A stretch of DNA of 64,000 bases from contig JAFDYF010000105.1 in the NCBI GenBank assembly GCA_018267575.1, forward strand, positions 20,605 through 84,604. The letters are read 5' to 3'. Positions 33,743-44,189 of this stretch are shown one piece after another. The notes beneath the pieces are model-generated. The model was not told where the DNA came from, made no database searches, and saw only the letters and a list, made by a program, of their open reading frames with translations. The position numbers and the translations under genes are program-made. Numbering within the stretch: the stretch's first letter is position 1; each line of letters begins with the position of its first letter. This DNA comes from Bacteroidota bacterium. Lineage in GTDB: Bacteria > Bacteroidota > Bacteroidia > Chitinophagales > Chitinophagaceae.

Positions 33743-36637
33743 TCAATGCAGCACCAAGAAGGAGGTCTGCATGGTTTTCGAAGAACTATATAATTTCAAA
33801 ATATAGACACCGTTTTTCAATGAATAAATATTGAAGGGCAAATCATTGAAGCTGGTTGTGTATGTGCCGGCTTGTTGGTTGCCCAAATCAATATTGAATA
33901 TTCTTTGCCCGGTGATATTGAATATATTTAGAGATACATCGCTTGCTGCGGGCAAGGTATATTTAATAGATGAGCTGCTATTCACAACAGGATTGGGATT
34001 GATCTGCAGGTTTTTTACAGTGCTCGTATCTACCGGTGGAGGCACAACGCCACCACCCTTGCTCGTGTCATTCAGGTTTTTATCGATATATACTTTATAG
34101 GCACCGGGATCAAGTGTGATGCTTTGGCTGGCACCCGTTGCGGTAATAGAATCAGTGCCTAAATAATTGTACCAAGTACCAGTGTGCTGGAACAGAACAC
34201 TACCCGTGGATGCTACCACATCAAAATTCCCAACCACGGTTACATTGATATTGGTACCGGCCACCTGTACCGAACGGAATGCATTCGATAAGGAATAACT
34301 CGTACTCGTTGACGTAGCAAGGGAAGGAAAACTATCGCAAAGTTTGAACAAGGATGCATACACATCATGCAAATGTTTTCTTCGGGCATCCTGCAAATAA
34401 TCCCATCGAACTGGTTTTGGATCCAAACGACAGTTATTATTGATACTGCCACCCACACAAGTATTGATGGAATAATCATAACCCAATTCACCAAACTGCC
34501 AAAGCATTTTAGGACCGGGTATCATGGCCCAGAAAGCAGCTGCCATTTCATTCCGCTTCAATCCCGTGGCCGTATCCTTGATATTATAAGAAGCTGTGCT
34601 ATTGCCATACTGCTCATTCTTAAATTGAAGCCTTTCTTCATCATGGCTTTCCTGATAATTGATAATTCCCTTTTGCGCTACCCCAAGATTGGCCGCAGTA
34701 GAACCACTCAAATCCCAACCTGTGTTATAGCCCATGGTGGATTGCTGATAGTTATAGCTCATATTGTTCCATACCATCATACCATTATTGGCATACACCG
34801 CTCTTTCATTATTATTGGAGAACATTTCCAAAATACAATAGCTGCCTGGTGAAGCCACTTGCTGCGCTGCATAAAGTATATTCCAAATATTGATGCGGGT
34901 AGTATCGTAAGAGGACCAAAGCCCATCATTGCAGGAACCGCCAGTTGCATTGCAGGAATTTACTTTGGTAAAACCAGTTGCCAAATCAAAGCGATAGCCA
35001 TCAATATGATAATTGGTAAGCCAATAGGCAATTACACGCTCCCTAAAGTTTTGCGTGGCCGGGCTTGAATTATTGAACTGATAGCCCACACTATAATCAT
35101 GGGTATAATAGGGAGTGAACCATGGGTTGTTTGTTGCGGGCACATTATTTTGACCATCCCAATACATTTGCACCATGGGCGAGCTGCCAAAAGAATGGTT
35201 CAATACCATATCCATAATCACAGCTATCCCTTGCTGATGGCAAGCATCAATAAATTGTTTCAAGGCCGTTTCTGTACCATATACTTTATCCGGTGCAAAA
35301 TAAAAATTGGGATTATAGCCCCAACTGCTGGCGCCTTCAAAATTGTTGAATGGCATCAGCTCGATCGCATTCACACCCAATTTTTTCAAATAGCTGATGC
35401 TGTCCATTAGGGTTTGCCAATTGCCAGTTGCCAAAAAATCCCTGACCAATAACTCATAGATCCGAAGATTACTATTGGCTGGTCTTTGGAAATTAGTAAC
35501 CTGCCAATTATAGACTTGCTTTCCTGTTTGTATGATGCTGACCAACGAACCACTGGCTTGTGCAGGGAAAGATTTTAGATTGGGATAGGTATTGGCGTTA
35601 ATGGATGGATCCACATTTTTGTCCAATACTTTTTCGGTATTATAATCGGCAAGGATCAAAGTGCCATCAATCACATATTGATAAGCATATTCCACCCCTT
35701 TGGAAAGACCATTGATCTGTATCCAGAAATAATTTGAATCGGTTGTTTCGTTCATTTGATAAGTGGTGCTCTGTGTCCAATTATTGAAATCACCAATCAC
35801 CATGATTTTATTTTTATGCGGGGCAAATAAAACCAGCAGTGCCGAGGTATCGCCCGGAAGATAGTTGATGCCTTCCTTCATGCCTGGCGGAATAGGTGCA
35901 AAATTGGTTGCGCCACCAACATAGAAATTGATGGTATCCGATTTAATGATTGTACCATTATTGGCGGTGGCAATGATTTGTTGGTTACCGGGATTGCTGA
36001 TATTTAAGTTATACAAAATCGAATCAGACGCATTCACTGTGTTCACCAACGTACCATTAAAATAGAGATCCAAGGTGGAAGTTTGGTTGACCAGGTATTT
36101 TATAGGCAAACTGTTTCCAACAGAAACCAGTATTGGCTCCGGCACCGGATTGTATTTTGGTTGAAAGGGTGGCAATACGAATTGGGTGGCGAAAGAATTA
36201 TTGTACACGTTTACGTACATATCAGTACCATCGGCATTGGCCTGCTTTAGTGTTCCAGCTCCGTTCCGAAAGAGGATGGCTACTTTGAGAATGGTTTCCC
36301 CTGCAGGCACCCCAAAAAAACTACGGATATTGCTGATGGTATATTTGTATTTGTTGTTTCCAAGAGAAGTCGCATTGGCAAGAGGATTGGTACTGCCCCA
36401 TGTAAATGGCACATATTTCCAATCCGAACTGCTGCTGCTTAAATTGGTAATCACGCCCACATGCACGTACACATCAGAAGTGGGGGAATAATTCAATAGC
36501 CCTTGGTTTCCCTTGGTACAATCCACGGTAATGGTAACCGTGGACGTATCCACAGGAAAACTGGGGGATACCGTTAATAGCTGTGCGGATATTGAAGAAT
36601 AAAAAAATACAAATATCGCAGGTAAAAGTTTTTTCAT
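33743..36637 (-). CDS. Secreted GH13 alpha-amylase-family enzyme with T9SS type A sorting domain
   Basis: This 964-residue protein has a signal peptide (KKLLPAIFVFFYSSISAQ), Ig/E-set-like regions, and a CBM48-like segment at ~255-345 (HKNKIMVIGDFNNWTQ). The catalytic barrel carries the four GH13 regions: DMVLNHSFG (~474), GYRFDLATGF (nucleophile Asp ~549), CILEMFSNN (acid/base Glu ~601) and ESHDEER (~665). The C-terminal ~85 residues (LQINPNPVVNSSSSIKYTLP) form a type A sorting domain. It cuts alpha-glucans outside the cell. It lies downstream of the SusCDEF genes, with a terminator between them. Confidence 0.95.
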   Translation of the reverse strand: MKKLLPAIFVFFYSSISAQLLTVSPSFPVDTSTVTITVDCTKGNQGLLNYSPTSDVYVHVGVITNLSSSSSDWKYVPFTWGSTNPLANATSLGNNKYKYTISNIRSFFGVPAGETILKVAILFRNGAGTLKQANADGTDMYVNVYNNSFATQFVLPPFQPKYNPVPEPILVSVGNSLPIKYLVNQTSTLDLYFNGTLVNTVNASDSILYNLNISNPGNQQIIATANNGTIIKSDTINFYVGGATNFAPIPPGMKEGINYLPGDTSALLVLFAPHKNKIMVIGDFNNWTQSTTYQMNETTDSNYFWIQINGLSKGVEYAYQYVIDGTLILADYNTEKVLDKNVDPSINANTYPNLKSFPAQASGSLVSIIQTGKQVYNWQVTNFQRPANSNLRIYELLVRDFLATGNWQTLMDSISYLKKLGVNAIELMPFNNFEGASSWGYNPNFYFAPDKVYGTETALKQFIDACHQQGIAVIMDMVLNHSFGSSPMVQMYWDGQNNVPATNNPWFTPYYTHDYSVGYQFNNSSPATQNFRERVIAYWLTNYHIDGYRFDLATGFTKVNSCNATGGSCNDGLWSSYDTTRINIWNILYAAQQVASPGSYCILEMFSNNNERAVYANNGMMVWNNMSYNYQQSTMGYNTGWDLSGSTAANLGVAQKGIINYQESHDEERLQFKNEQYGNSTASYNIKDTATGLKRNEMAAAFWAMIPGPKMLWQFGELGYDYSINTCVGGSINNNCRLDPKPVRWDYLQDARRKHLHDVYASLFKLCDSFPSLATSTSTSYSLSNAFRSVQVAGTNINVTVVGNFDVVASTGSVLFQHTGTWYNYLGTDSITATGASQSITLDPGAYKVYIDKNLNDTSKGGGVVPPPVDTSTVKNLQINPNPVVNSSSSIKYTLPAASDVSLNIFNITGQRIFNIDLGNQQAGTYTTSFNDLPFNIYSLKNGVYILKLYSSSKTMQTSFLVLH

Positions 36638-36675
36638 TCTATCAATGATTTAGTACTAATTATTTTTTTTCAACT

Positions 36676-36708
36676 TAAAAACGCCTCCCTTTCAAGGAGG
36701 CGTTTTTA
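36676..36708 (-). terminator. Terminator between the SusF-type gene and the amylase
   Basis: The 13-base arms TAAAAACGCCTCC and GGAGGCGTTTTTA are separated by seven bases. They are symmetrical, so they may work on both strands; the minus-strand genes use it as the end of the susCDEF transcript. Confidence 0.88.
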
Positions 36709-36725
36709 CAAGGATTTCAAAATTT

Positions 36726-38186
36726 TTATTGAATCGTATAAGTATAATATCCTGGATTGCCCATATAAAGAATGATCGTATGAGTACCCGGTGGAATGGC
36801 AAAATTCTTAGTGGGGTCACCGATATTATCCCCACCATAAGCTAAAGTACCATGTCCACCTGATTCACCCAAGTTGATTGTCCAAGTTGGGTCATTGTTC
36901 GCCCTGAATTTAAATTGGTCGCCCGCTGCTGTGGTAATCGTGCCGGTCCAAGTGTTTGTGCCAGCATTAAAAGTCATTGGGGCTTCCGTGTTCCAATTGC
37001 TAGTTGCAAAACTACCAATAATACCCCATGAATGGATTGCCGTAGCAGACCATGTTAGTCCTGGGATGTTTGCATTTATTTTATAATAGCCTGCCACTGG
37101 GATATTCAAGTTATTGCCACTGGTGCTAAGTATTCCTGATTGACCATTGCCGGCTGTATCTCCATAGTTGGTACCATTCCAATCAGCCTCACTGGCAAAT
37201 TTAAAGCCATTAGTTGTTGTTGTGATGTTTATATATCCTTCATAGTTGCCGTCATTTTTGGGTGACCCCAATTGTGGTGCTGAAGCAGGTGTCCAATTGG
37301 GCGAGCTTTGATACTCGCCTGGTACCCACAATAACCCATATTGCTGAACGAGCACAACAGTAAATTTGCCATGCTGGAAGTCCACGCTAATGGTATACAT
37401 ACCGCTAACAGCAGGGGCGGGGAAATTGGCTTGGTATAAATCTGGCGCTGGCTGGTTATCTACATGAACGCCAAAACTACCGCCTGCACTTAATCCTGAT
37501 ACCGAATTATCGGCCACTGCATATTTGGTTGACCAAGTGTTGGTATTCACAGGCAGCAATAAATACTGGCCACCAGCATTTAAAAAGAAGGTTCCTTGAT
37601 AGTGGACGGAATCCACCAAAGTAAACTGTTGCGCCGGTACCGGTACGGGGTTACCCCATCCACCAGCAGTAGCGCTGCCCACAATAAATAGTGTTTTTGA
37701 ACTAGGAGGTGTAACTTTTGGAGGTGTTACATAAGGTGTTACATTAATTGTGATCACATTCGAATTCAACTGTTCGTTATTATTTGCATAGGAAGATATC
37801 ACGCGTACATCCATATTATAGGCCACGTTATAAGAGAAGCCAAATCCCAATGCAATATTGTTGATCTGCGAAGCCGATATACTATCCACTAATGCGCCAG
37901 ACACCACCATAGTCACCGCTTTTGAAAAGTTCCTTCCTGAAGAGTCAATCTGTATGGTATATTTTACTGTGGACGAATCCGTAGCGTAGTGCGGGTTGGT
38001 CCAGTTAAGCACCAAAGCAGTCGAAGAAGAATCTGTGACTTTAGCCGCGATTGTTGTAGTTGATGACTTTAGTACAATGGCAGTTCCCTTGTTCCAATAG
38101 GTCAATGCATCCTTTTTGGAACAGGATGGCAATAAAGCAGCCATTCCCAATATAGCCATCAACAAGATTTTAAAAATAGGTTTCAT
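36726..38186 (-). CDS. SusE/SusF-type outer-membrane starch-binding lipoprotein
   Basis: This 486-residue protein has a lipobox ALLPSC. The N-terminal SusE-like domain opens DALTYWNKGTAIVLK and includes LVLNWTNPHYATDS. C-terminal repeats with GSATAGGWGNPVPVPAQQFT, then LLWVPGEYQSSPNWTPAS and WGIIGSFATSNWNTEAPM, are the carbohydrate-binding modules of SusE/F proteins. It binds starch on the surface and has no enzyme motif. The start at 38186 (MKPIFKILL) is the one that gives a proper lipoprotein signal. It is the last of the susC-D-E-F series before the terminator. Confidence 0.88.
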   Translation of the reverse strand: MKPIFKILLMAILGMAALLPSCSKKDALTYWNKGTAIVLKSSTTTIAAKVTDSSSTALVLNWTNPHYATDSSTVKYTIQIDSSGRNFSKAVTMVVSGALVDSISASQINNIALGFGFSYNVAYNMDVRVISSYANNNEQLNSNVITINVTPYVTPPKVTPPSSKTLFIVGSATAGGWGNPVPVPAQQFTLVDSVHYQGTFFLNAGGQYLLLPVNTNTWSTKYAVADNSVSGLSAGGSFGVHVDNQPAPDLYQANFPAPAVSGMYTISVDFQHGKFTVVLVQQYGLLWVPGEYQSSPNWTPASAPQLGSPKNDGNYEGYINITTTTNGFKFASEADWNGTNYGDTAGNGQSGILSTSGNNLNIPVAGYYKINANIPGLTWSATAIHSWGIIGSFATSNWNTEAPMTFNAGTNTWTGTITTAAGDQFKFRANNDPTWTINLGESGGHGTLAYGGDNIGDPTKNFAIPPGTHTIILYMGNPGYYTYTIQ

Positions 38187-38232
38187 AATGAAAATGTTTA
38201 TCAATAAATAATCAATCTTGATTTATCTTTTA

Positions 38233-39057
38233 TTATTGCAAGGTCACGGTAAAAAAGCCTGTCTGGAAATTCACATCTATCACGTAGGTGCCACTGGTGG
38301 CAGGCGCAATACAGTTAGCACCATTAAGAACAAATGGTCCTCCATTAGGGTAAGTGTCTTGTGCGGCAACGCTCCATTGTTCTGTCCATTGACCGGGCAC
38401 AGATACCAATTTGTATTCACCACCACCATTAAGTGCAATGGTAATTTTGTATTCCGTACTACTGATTGTTGTAAACTGTTCCACCGATGGGTCGTTGCTT
38501 AAAGGCGGCCAACCACCTGGTGTAGCACTACCCACAATATAAAGAACGCCACCTACTGGTGGTTTCACTGCTGGCGGTGGGGCATACGGGTTAACTACAA
38601 ATTGCAGCACGTTTGAAGGAAGTGAAACCGCATTATTGCTGCCCAGTCCGGCTACCACTCTCATCTGAATCGTATGTGGCATACCTGTGGCAAGACCCAT
38701 CTTGTTGGAGAGATCGGCGTTAATTTCATCCACATTAAATGTGTAGCTTAAGTTATTGCTGATTGTCTGTACAAACATTTTTGGGTTGGTAAAATTGGAG
38801 CCCAACGTATCCATCTCCAATTGGTAGTTCACATTCTGTGAGCTGATACCCGAACTAAATTGGTAATTGGGATTTGTCCAAGACAAGCTAAAGGAATTGA
38901 GCGCTTTATTGGCCGATGTAATGGCTGCTCCGGAATCAGTGAGCGTTAATACTGGCGCTGTTCCTCCTTGATAATAATCCAGGGAGTCGTCCTTTTTACA
39001 AGAGGCGAACGCTACTGCCAAGCCTATCATGAGCGACCATTTAGAAATAATGTTCAT
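38233..39057 (-). CDS. SusE-type outer-membrane glycan-binding lipoprotein
   Basis: This 274-residue protein has a lipobox AVAFASC, followed by DDSLDYYQGGTAPVLTLTDS and SLSWTNPNYQF, paralogous to the start of the neighbouring 486-residue protein. One C-terminal binding module (LYIVGSATPGGWPPLSN ... FFTVTLQ) is present instead of several. It is a shorter SusE. It lies 22 bases downstream of susD and 46 bases before the larger protein, in one operon. Confidence 0.88.
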   Translation of the reverse strand: MNIISKWSLMIGLAVAFASCKKDDSLDYYQGGTAPVLTLTDSGAAITSANKALNSFSLSWTNPNYQFSSGISSQNVNYQLEMDTLGSNFTNPKMFVQTISNNLSYTFNVDEINADLSNKMGLATGMPHTIQMRVVAGLGSNNAVSLPSNVLQFVVNPYAPPPAVKPPVGGVLYIVGSATPGGWPPLSNDPSVEQFTTISSTEYKITIALNGGGEYKLVSVPGQWTEQWSVAAQDTYPNGGPFVLNGANCIAPATSGTYVIDVNFQTGFFTVTLQ

Positions 39058-39079
39058 ATCAATTTCTATTTTAAATGAT

Positions 39080-40696
39080 TTAGTAACCGGGGTTTTGAGT
39101 CATATTGGGATCTGATGAAAGTATGGTGGCTGGTATCGGGAAAAGATTATAGTGGCTATCCACTCCTTGACCAGACAATACATTCCCTTTCCATGCCCAA
39201 GTATAGGCACCGCTAGTAAAGAGGCCATAGCGTATGAGGTCAGTGCGCCTGGTGCATTCCCAATACAGTTCTCTTCCTCTTTCGTCCAATATATCCTGCA
39301 ATGAAATACTAACTACATCCCCTTTTGTATTTCCATAAGCTCTTTCCCTAAGCGCATTAAAATAGGTTAATGCCTGTGCCTGGCTACCACCTGTACCGCC
39401 GCGCAACACGGCCTCTGCATAAATCAGGTACTGCTCTGCCAAACGGAATACCGGGAAATCAGTAGATACCGAAGTACCATCAGCAGATGTAGGCACCCCA
39501 TTAATAGTGGTAGCTCCCGTAGAGGTAATATTTTTGAATTTCACCACAGGCAAGCCATCGGTAAAAGTGGTGAGGCTATTATTTTCATTGCTGGTACTTG
39601 CGCCTGGCCAGGTGAACATGGCCCTAGAATCTGTATTGCCAGAGATGTCAGCGAACAAGCCAGGCAAATTAGGCGTACTGCGGTTGCCGCCCCATCCACC
39701 AGTTGCCACACCAAAACTAGCTGGCCCCATATTGCCATTGATAGCAGAGTTGACCAAATAGGTAGTGCCACCATAGATCTGTGATTTGGTGCCATCATAT
39801 TCCAACGACCATATCTGCTCTGGGTTATTCAGGTTATTATCTGCCAAAAAAAGATTTTGATATTTTGGCATTAAAGAATAACCGCCGCCAATCACTTTGC
39901 TCGAATAGGTAATGGCATCTGTACTTCTATCGGTACCTGTATAAGTTTTTGCGTTCAGATAAAGCCTGGCCAAGAGCGCCCAGTCTGCTCCTTGGTCAGC
40001 ACGACCATAGGGAGCTGTTTTCACAGGCTTCAATAATCCATCAATTGCTTTCAATTCACTTTCTACATAACTAAAAATAAATTGACTGCTTTTTTGTGGT
40101 GGCAAGAAACTGCCCACCGGATCTTTTTCGGTGATATAAGCTACATTCCCAAACAGATCCATCAACACCCAATATTGATATGCCCTGATGAACCTAGCTT
40201 CTGCTGCATAATTAGCGATATCTGCGGCTTGCGTGCCAGAGATGCCCCTACTACTTACAAGAGTTGGGTCTGACTGTCTGATAAATTCATTGCAAACGGC
40301 AATCACATAATAACAACGATTGTAAAGATTAGTGAGGTCGCCGGTTTGGGCCGACCAGTTGAACGTGTGCATTTCAGTAGTGCCCACATTTTCATCGTTC
40401 CAAGCACAAATGGCTTCGTCGGTGGAAAGGACTTGTGCGTTCCAATAACCACGGATAAAATCCGAGGAACCCGGGTCAAAGCCTTGCATATCTGAACTGC
40501 CATTACCACTATTCCCCGAAAGCGCACTGGCTGCATACATTTTGATAGCAGCGCTTTGGTAACCAGTATAGGTGGAAAATACCTGGTTGGCCGTAACATC
40601 ATTGGTCGGCAATCGGTTTAGATCCTTGGTGCAGGAAGTAAAACCTAAAACGATCAGTACAGCCCCGGTTAAGTATATTAAAATTTGCTTTTTCAT
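39080..40696 (-). CDS. RagB/SusD family nutrient-uptake lipoprotein
   Basis: This 538-residue protein has a lipobox VLGFTSC, then KDLNRLPTNDVTANQVF. Helical repeats contain AEARFIRAYQYWVLMDLFG, and the C-terminal part has LAEQYLIYAEAVLRGG, DILDERGRELYWECTRRTD and the family ending LFPIPATILSSDPNMTQNPG. It is paired with the SusC 38 bases upstream. With the SusE/F proteins and amylase it fits starch or related glucan capture. Confidence 0.95.
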   Translation of the reverse strand: MKKQILIYLTGAVLIVLGFTSCTKDLNRLPTNDVTANQVFSTYTGYQSAAIKMYAASALSGNSGNGSSDMQGFDPGSSDFIRGYWNAQVLSTDEAICAWNDENVGTTEMHTFNWSAQTGDLTNLYNRCYYVIAVCNEFIRQSDPTLVSSRGISGTQAADIANYAAEARFIRAYQYWVLMDLFGNVAYITEKDPVGSFLPPQKSSQFIFSYVESELKAIDGLLKPVKTAPYGRADQGADWALLARLYLNAKTYTGTDRSTDAITYSSKVIGGGYSLMPKYQNLFLADNNLNNPEQIWSLEYDGTKSQIYGGTTYLVNSAINGNMGPASFGVATGGWGGNRSTPNLPGLFADISGNTDSRAMFTWPGASTSNENNSLTTFTDGLPVVKFKNITSTGATTINGVPTSADGTSVSTDFPVFRLAEQYLIYAEAVLRGGTGGSQAQALTYFNALRERAYGNTKGDVVSISLQDILDERGRELYWECTRRTDLIRYGLFTSGAYTWAWKGNVLSGQGVDSHYNLFPIPATILSSDPNMTQNPGY

Positions 40697-40734
40697 TTTC
40701 TTTCAACATTTATTATTTGACTAAACGCTATTTT

Positions 40735-43700
40735 TTAAAATGTTAGGTTGGCTGATAAAACAACCATTCTTGGGATGGGGTATAAATTGTTATCTATACC
40801 GCTAAATATTTCCGGGTTCAACCCAGTGTATTTGGTAATGGTAAAAACATTTTGCACAGTTCCAGCCACCCTCAATCCTACTTTGCCATGATTGATTTTC
40901 CCAGCATTATAGGATAGGGTAACATTATCCATTTTCAAAAAAGAAGCATTTTCCAAGTAGTAGTCGGAAAAAAGCTGGCGGGTTACAAAGCCTGTATTAT
41001 AAACCGATGGGTTGATGTTTTGCAAAGTCACCGCTGAGTTGTTGAACAAGGCATTGGCAAAACCTTGACTCGATGCTTCGTTATTGTACACATAGTTGCC
41101 TATATTTCCGTGCAGCACGGTACTGATGGTCCAGCGATCAACCCTGAAAGAAGTATTAAAGCCAAAAATGGCAACGGGGTAAGGTGATTTTTTTGAAACA
41201 TAAAAATCGTTCTGATCAATTTTACCATCGCGGTTCAGGTCCTCATATAATCCTTCAATGGGCTTGTTGGTTTTGGGATCGTAGATTTGTTTCTCCACAT
41301 AGAAGGCATTGGGCTCATGACCTACCGCATGTATTTGTATGGTTGATCCAGTACCGCCAGAAATTCCCCCAGTCAATACACCAATATATCTGGGGTCATT
41401 GAACAAGGTGAGGTTTGTAATTTCGCGATGGTTGTAGGCCCAGTTAAAACCAACATCCCAACTTATTCTTTTGGTAGATATGGGTACTAGATTCAGTAAT
41501 ACTTCAATACCCTTGGTTTCCATCGAACCCACATTGGCTGTGATCTGGTTTGCGAAATTGGTGCCCGGGGTAACATTCACGGTGTTCAACAGATTGGTGG
41601 TTTGCTTATCATATACATCCACCGATCCATTGATCCTGTTTTTCAAAAAGCCAAAATCAACACCAAGGTTGGTGGTAGCCGTTTGCTCCCATTTGATATT
41701 GGCATTATAACCGTTCGGTGCATATACATGATAAAAAGAATCGCCAATCTGGTAGAGAGAAGTAATAGTGCTATAGTTATAAAAAGGCAGGTAATTATAC
41801 AAGCCGATCCCATCCTGGTTACCCGTAACACCATAGCTCGCACGTACATTGAGGGTGGAAACCACGTTTGAGTTTTTCAAGAAATTTTCTTGCTGCATTC
41901 TCCAAGTAAGCGCCAAGGATGGGAACACCCCAAATCGGTTGGCGGGAGCAAAGCGGGAAGACCCATCCGTTCTGATGGAAGCAGCCAAAATATACTTATC
42001 CTCCAGTGTATAAATCAACCTCGCATAATAGGATAAGAGTGTGAACCTGGGTTTATCAAAAGGGAATGTGGGTTGTGATCCAGGAATCGTATCGCCTGAT
42101 GAATAAAAATTGGGATAGTTATAATTGACGGTCAGATAATCATAATAACCATAGCCCGCTGTTGCATTGATATTGCTTTTGATAGCAGAAATATTTTTAT
42201 TATAGTTCAAATAAAATTCCAGGGTGCTATTATTGACCTTCTGCAAATATTTTGAATGATAGCCAAGACCCGAGGTAGTGCCAGTGGCCCAAGCTTGTGC
42301 AGCATCCGTTCCTTCGTCTACATGGCCATAACCTTTCTGCCCTTCATAACCAAGGTTCAGGTTGGCATGCAAATCAGGGATAAAAGGAATTTTATAATCG
42401 AACTGTACATTACCATATAATTTTTGCGTATGGCCTTTATCAAATTTTTGTTCCAATAACGCAAGAGGGTTTTGTGTTGCCAAAGCCCTTGGCTTTAAGT
42501 AACTGCCGCCCCCGGTGGTCGTAACCAAGGTTGTGTATTCATTATATCCACCGAACTGGCTGCCTTTTAAATAAACAGGTTGTGTGGGGTCCATCGCAAT
42601 GGCCGAGCCAATAGCTCCCTGATTGGCAAAACGGGTATTTACCTGTGCCGCATTGATATTGATATCTACTTTTAAGTGGTCTTTCAACAAAACAGGGGTC
42701 AAATGCAACCCTGCTGTGTATCTCTCTAAGTTGTCTGTTTTCAAAATACCAGACTGGTCATTGTAATTTAGGGTGAGCCGATAAGGCATTTTTATACTTT
42801 TCATAGAACCCGCGATCCCAATATTATTGTTGGTGCCAATACCCGTCTGAAATATTTGGTCCTGCCAATTGGTACTAGCAGCGCCCATTTCAGCTTGTTG
42901 GGATGAACTGCCATAAGTATTGATCATTTGCCTGAACTGGCTAGTTGATAAAACATCTACTTTTTTAGAAGCTTCCGATCCGGAAAACTGAGTGCTAAAG
43001 GTGATCACGGGTTTACCACTTTTTCCTTTTTTGGTTGTGATCAAAATAACCCCATTGCTCGCCCTCGATCCATAGATGGCTGCTGAGGCTGCATCCTTTA
43101 ACACAGAGAAAGATTCGATGTCATCGGGATTAATCAATGAAAGCGGATTGGAAATCCCAGAATTTTGTCCTGTGCCATCCCCTTTCAGACCACCAGTTAC
43201 AGGCACACCATCAATCACAATCAAAGGATCATTGCTCGCATTCAATGAGGCACCTTGGCGAATACGTATCACGCTCCCCTGACCAGGTTGGCCACCATTG
43301 GGTGTGATCGTTACACCTGCTACTTTTCCCGCAATCAATTGCTCTGGTGTGGTAGAAAGACCTTCATTGAAATCTTTCGATCCAATGGAGGAAACGGCCC
43401 CAGTGAGGTTCTTTTTCTTTACCGCACCATAGCCAATTACTACTACCTCCCCAAGGGAGCTGGTTGATGGAACTAGTTTAACCTGTAGGTTGCCATTACC
43501 AATGGCAAGTTCCTGTGTGGCATAGCCAATAAAGGAAAAATCAAGTGCAATCGTTTGCGGGTTTACGTTAATTTTAAAAACACCATCAGGCCCTGTAACC
43601 GTGCCGCCCAAAGCCCCTTTGGGAATAACTGACACTCCAGATAATGGGTTGCCATTGGAGTCCGTAACTTTTCCGGTAATCGCCTTGGTCTGCGCAAAAA

Positions 43701-43764
43701 GAGAATTTGTTAGTAAGAGCAAAATCGGGATGAGCATCCCGACAAGCAGCCGTTTTCTTTTCAT
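40735..43764 (-). CDS. SusC/RagA family TonB-linked outer-membrane protein
   Basis: This 1,009-residue protein has a signal peptide ending near LFAQT, a carboxypeptidase-regulatory-like domain (GKVTDSNGNPLSGVSVIPKG), a plug after EVVVIGYGAVKKKNLTGAV, IYGSRASNGVILITTKKG, and a barrel ending MVVLSANLTF. The start MKRKRLLVGML at 43764 gives a normal signal; an upstream in-frame start would add residues from the operator region. Two tandem palindromes (43795-43840) sit 31 bases before the start. Confidence 0.96.
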   Translation of the reverse strand: MKRKRLLVGMLIPILLLLTNSLFAQTKAITGKVTDSNGNPLSGVSVIPKGALGGTVTGPDGVFKINVNPQTIALDFSFIGYATQELAIGNGNLQVKLVPSTSSLGEVVVIGYGAVKKKNLTGAVSSIGSKDFNEGLSTTPEQLIAGKVAGVTITPNGGQPGQGSVIRIRQGASLNASNDPLIVIDGVPVTGGLKGDGTGQNSGISNPLSLINPDDIESFSVLKDAASAAIYGSRASNGVILITTKKGKSGKPVITFSTQFSGSEASKKVDVLSTSQFRQMINTYGSSSQQAEMGAASTNWQDQIFQTGIGTNNNIGIAGSMKSIKMPYRLTLNYNDQSGILKTDNLERYTAGLHLTPVLLKDHLKVDININAAQVNTRFANQGAIGSAIAMDPTQPVYLKGSQFGGYNEYTTLVTTTGGGSYLKPRALATQNPLALLEQKFDKGHTQKLYGNVQFDYKIPFIPDLHANLNLGYEGQKGYGHVDEGTDAAQAWATGTTSGLGYHSKYLQKVNNSTLEFYLNYNKNISAIKSNINATAGYGYYDYLTVNYNYPNFYSSGDTIPGSQPTFPFDKPRFTLLSYYARLIYTLEDKYILAASIRTDGSSRFAPANRFGVFPSLALTWRMQQENFLKNSNVVSTLNVRASYGVTGNQDGIGLYNYLPFYNYSTITSLYQIGDSFYHVYAPNGYNANIKWEQTATTNLGVDFGFLKNRINGSVDVYDKQTTNLLNTVNVTPGTNFANQITANVGSMETKGIEVLLNLVPISTKRISWDVGFNWAYNHREITNLTLFNDPRYIGVLTGGISGGTGSTIQIHAVGHEPNAFYVEKQIYDPKTNKPIEGLYEDLNRDGKIDQNDFYVSKKSPYPVAIFGFNTSFRVDRWTISTVLHGNIGNYVYNNEASSQGFANALFNNSAVTLQNINPSVYNTGFVTRQLFSDYYLENASFLKMDNVTLSYNAGKINHGKVGLRVAGTVQNVFTITKYTGLNPEIFSGIDNNLYPIPRMVVLSANLTF

Positions 43765-43789
43765 ATACAATACAATTGTTTGTTTCTTA

Positions 43790-43797
43790 CAAATATT
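43790..43797 (-). promoter_or_regulatory. Probable -7 box of the second susC
   Basis: The minus strand reads AATATTTG, one mismatch from TAnnTTTG, and overlaps the first operator copy. No good -33 element is visible. Confidence 0.35.
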
Positions 43798-43840
43798 GTG
43801 TAATAGGTACACAATTATAACGTGTAATTAGTACACAATT
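43795..43840. promoter_or_regulatory. Twin operator-like palindromes upstream of the second susC
   Basis: GTGTAATAGGTACACAATT (43798-43816) and GTGTAATTAGTACACAATT (43822-43840) are direct repeats 24 bases apart, 17 of 19 identical. Each is a palindrome: ATTGTGTA/TACACAAT in the first, GTGTA/TACAC in the second. They overlap a -7-like box of susC. The rest of the 43765-44189 gap holds an imperfect AT-rich palindrome near 43947-43966 and nothing else recognisable. Confidence 0.7.
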
Positions 43841-44189
43841 TATTTGAAAAGATTTCAATATTCCAAATTAAAATTTTAAAAAAAAGCTGGGATGCCCTGA
43901 AATTAGTTGGTTTAAAGCTATAAGAGACCTAAAAACTGACTAATATCATATAATCGTATACATATGGGTAGGTCTAACTCAATTGGGATTAAATTATCTA
44001 ATTTCATATTATGAAGCAACCGAAAAACAGACATGAGTATCTATTATTAACCTATACATTAATTGATCAGAAAAAAGATTTGCTTGGATCTAAAATGAAC
44101 AATACTTCTTTTAAATGGAGCATAGCGGGGGAACTTATTTAAAATCCATTTTTCAGCCTTCGATTTTTCAAATGATTATTAGATTAAAC

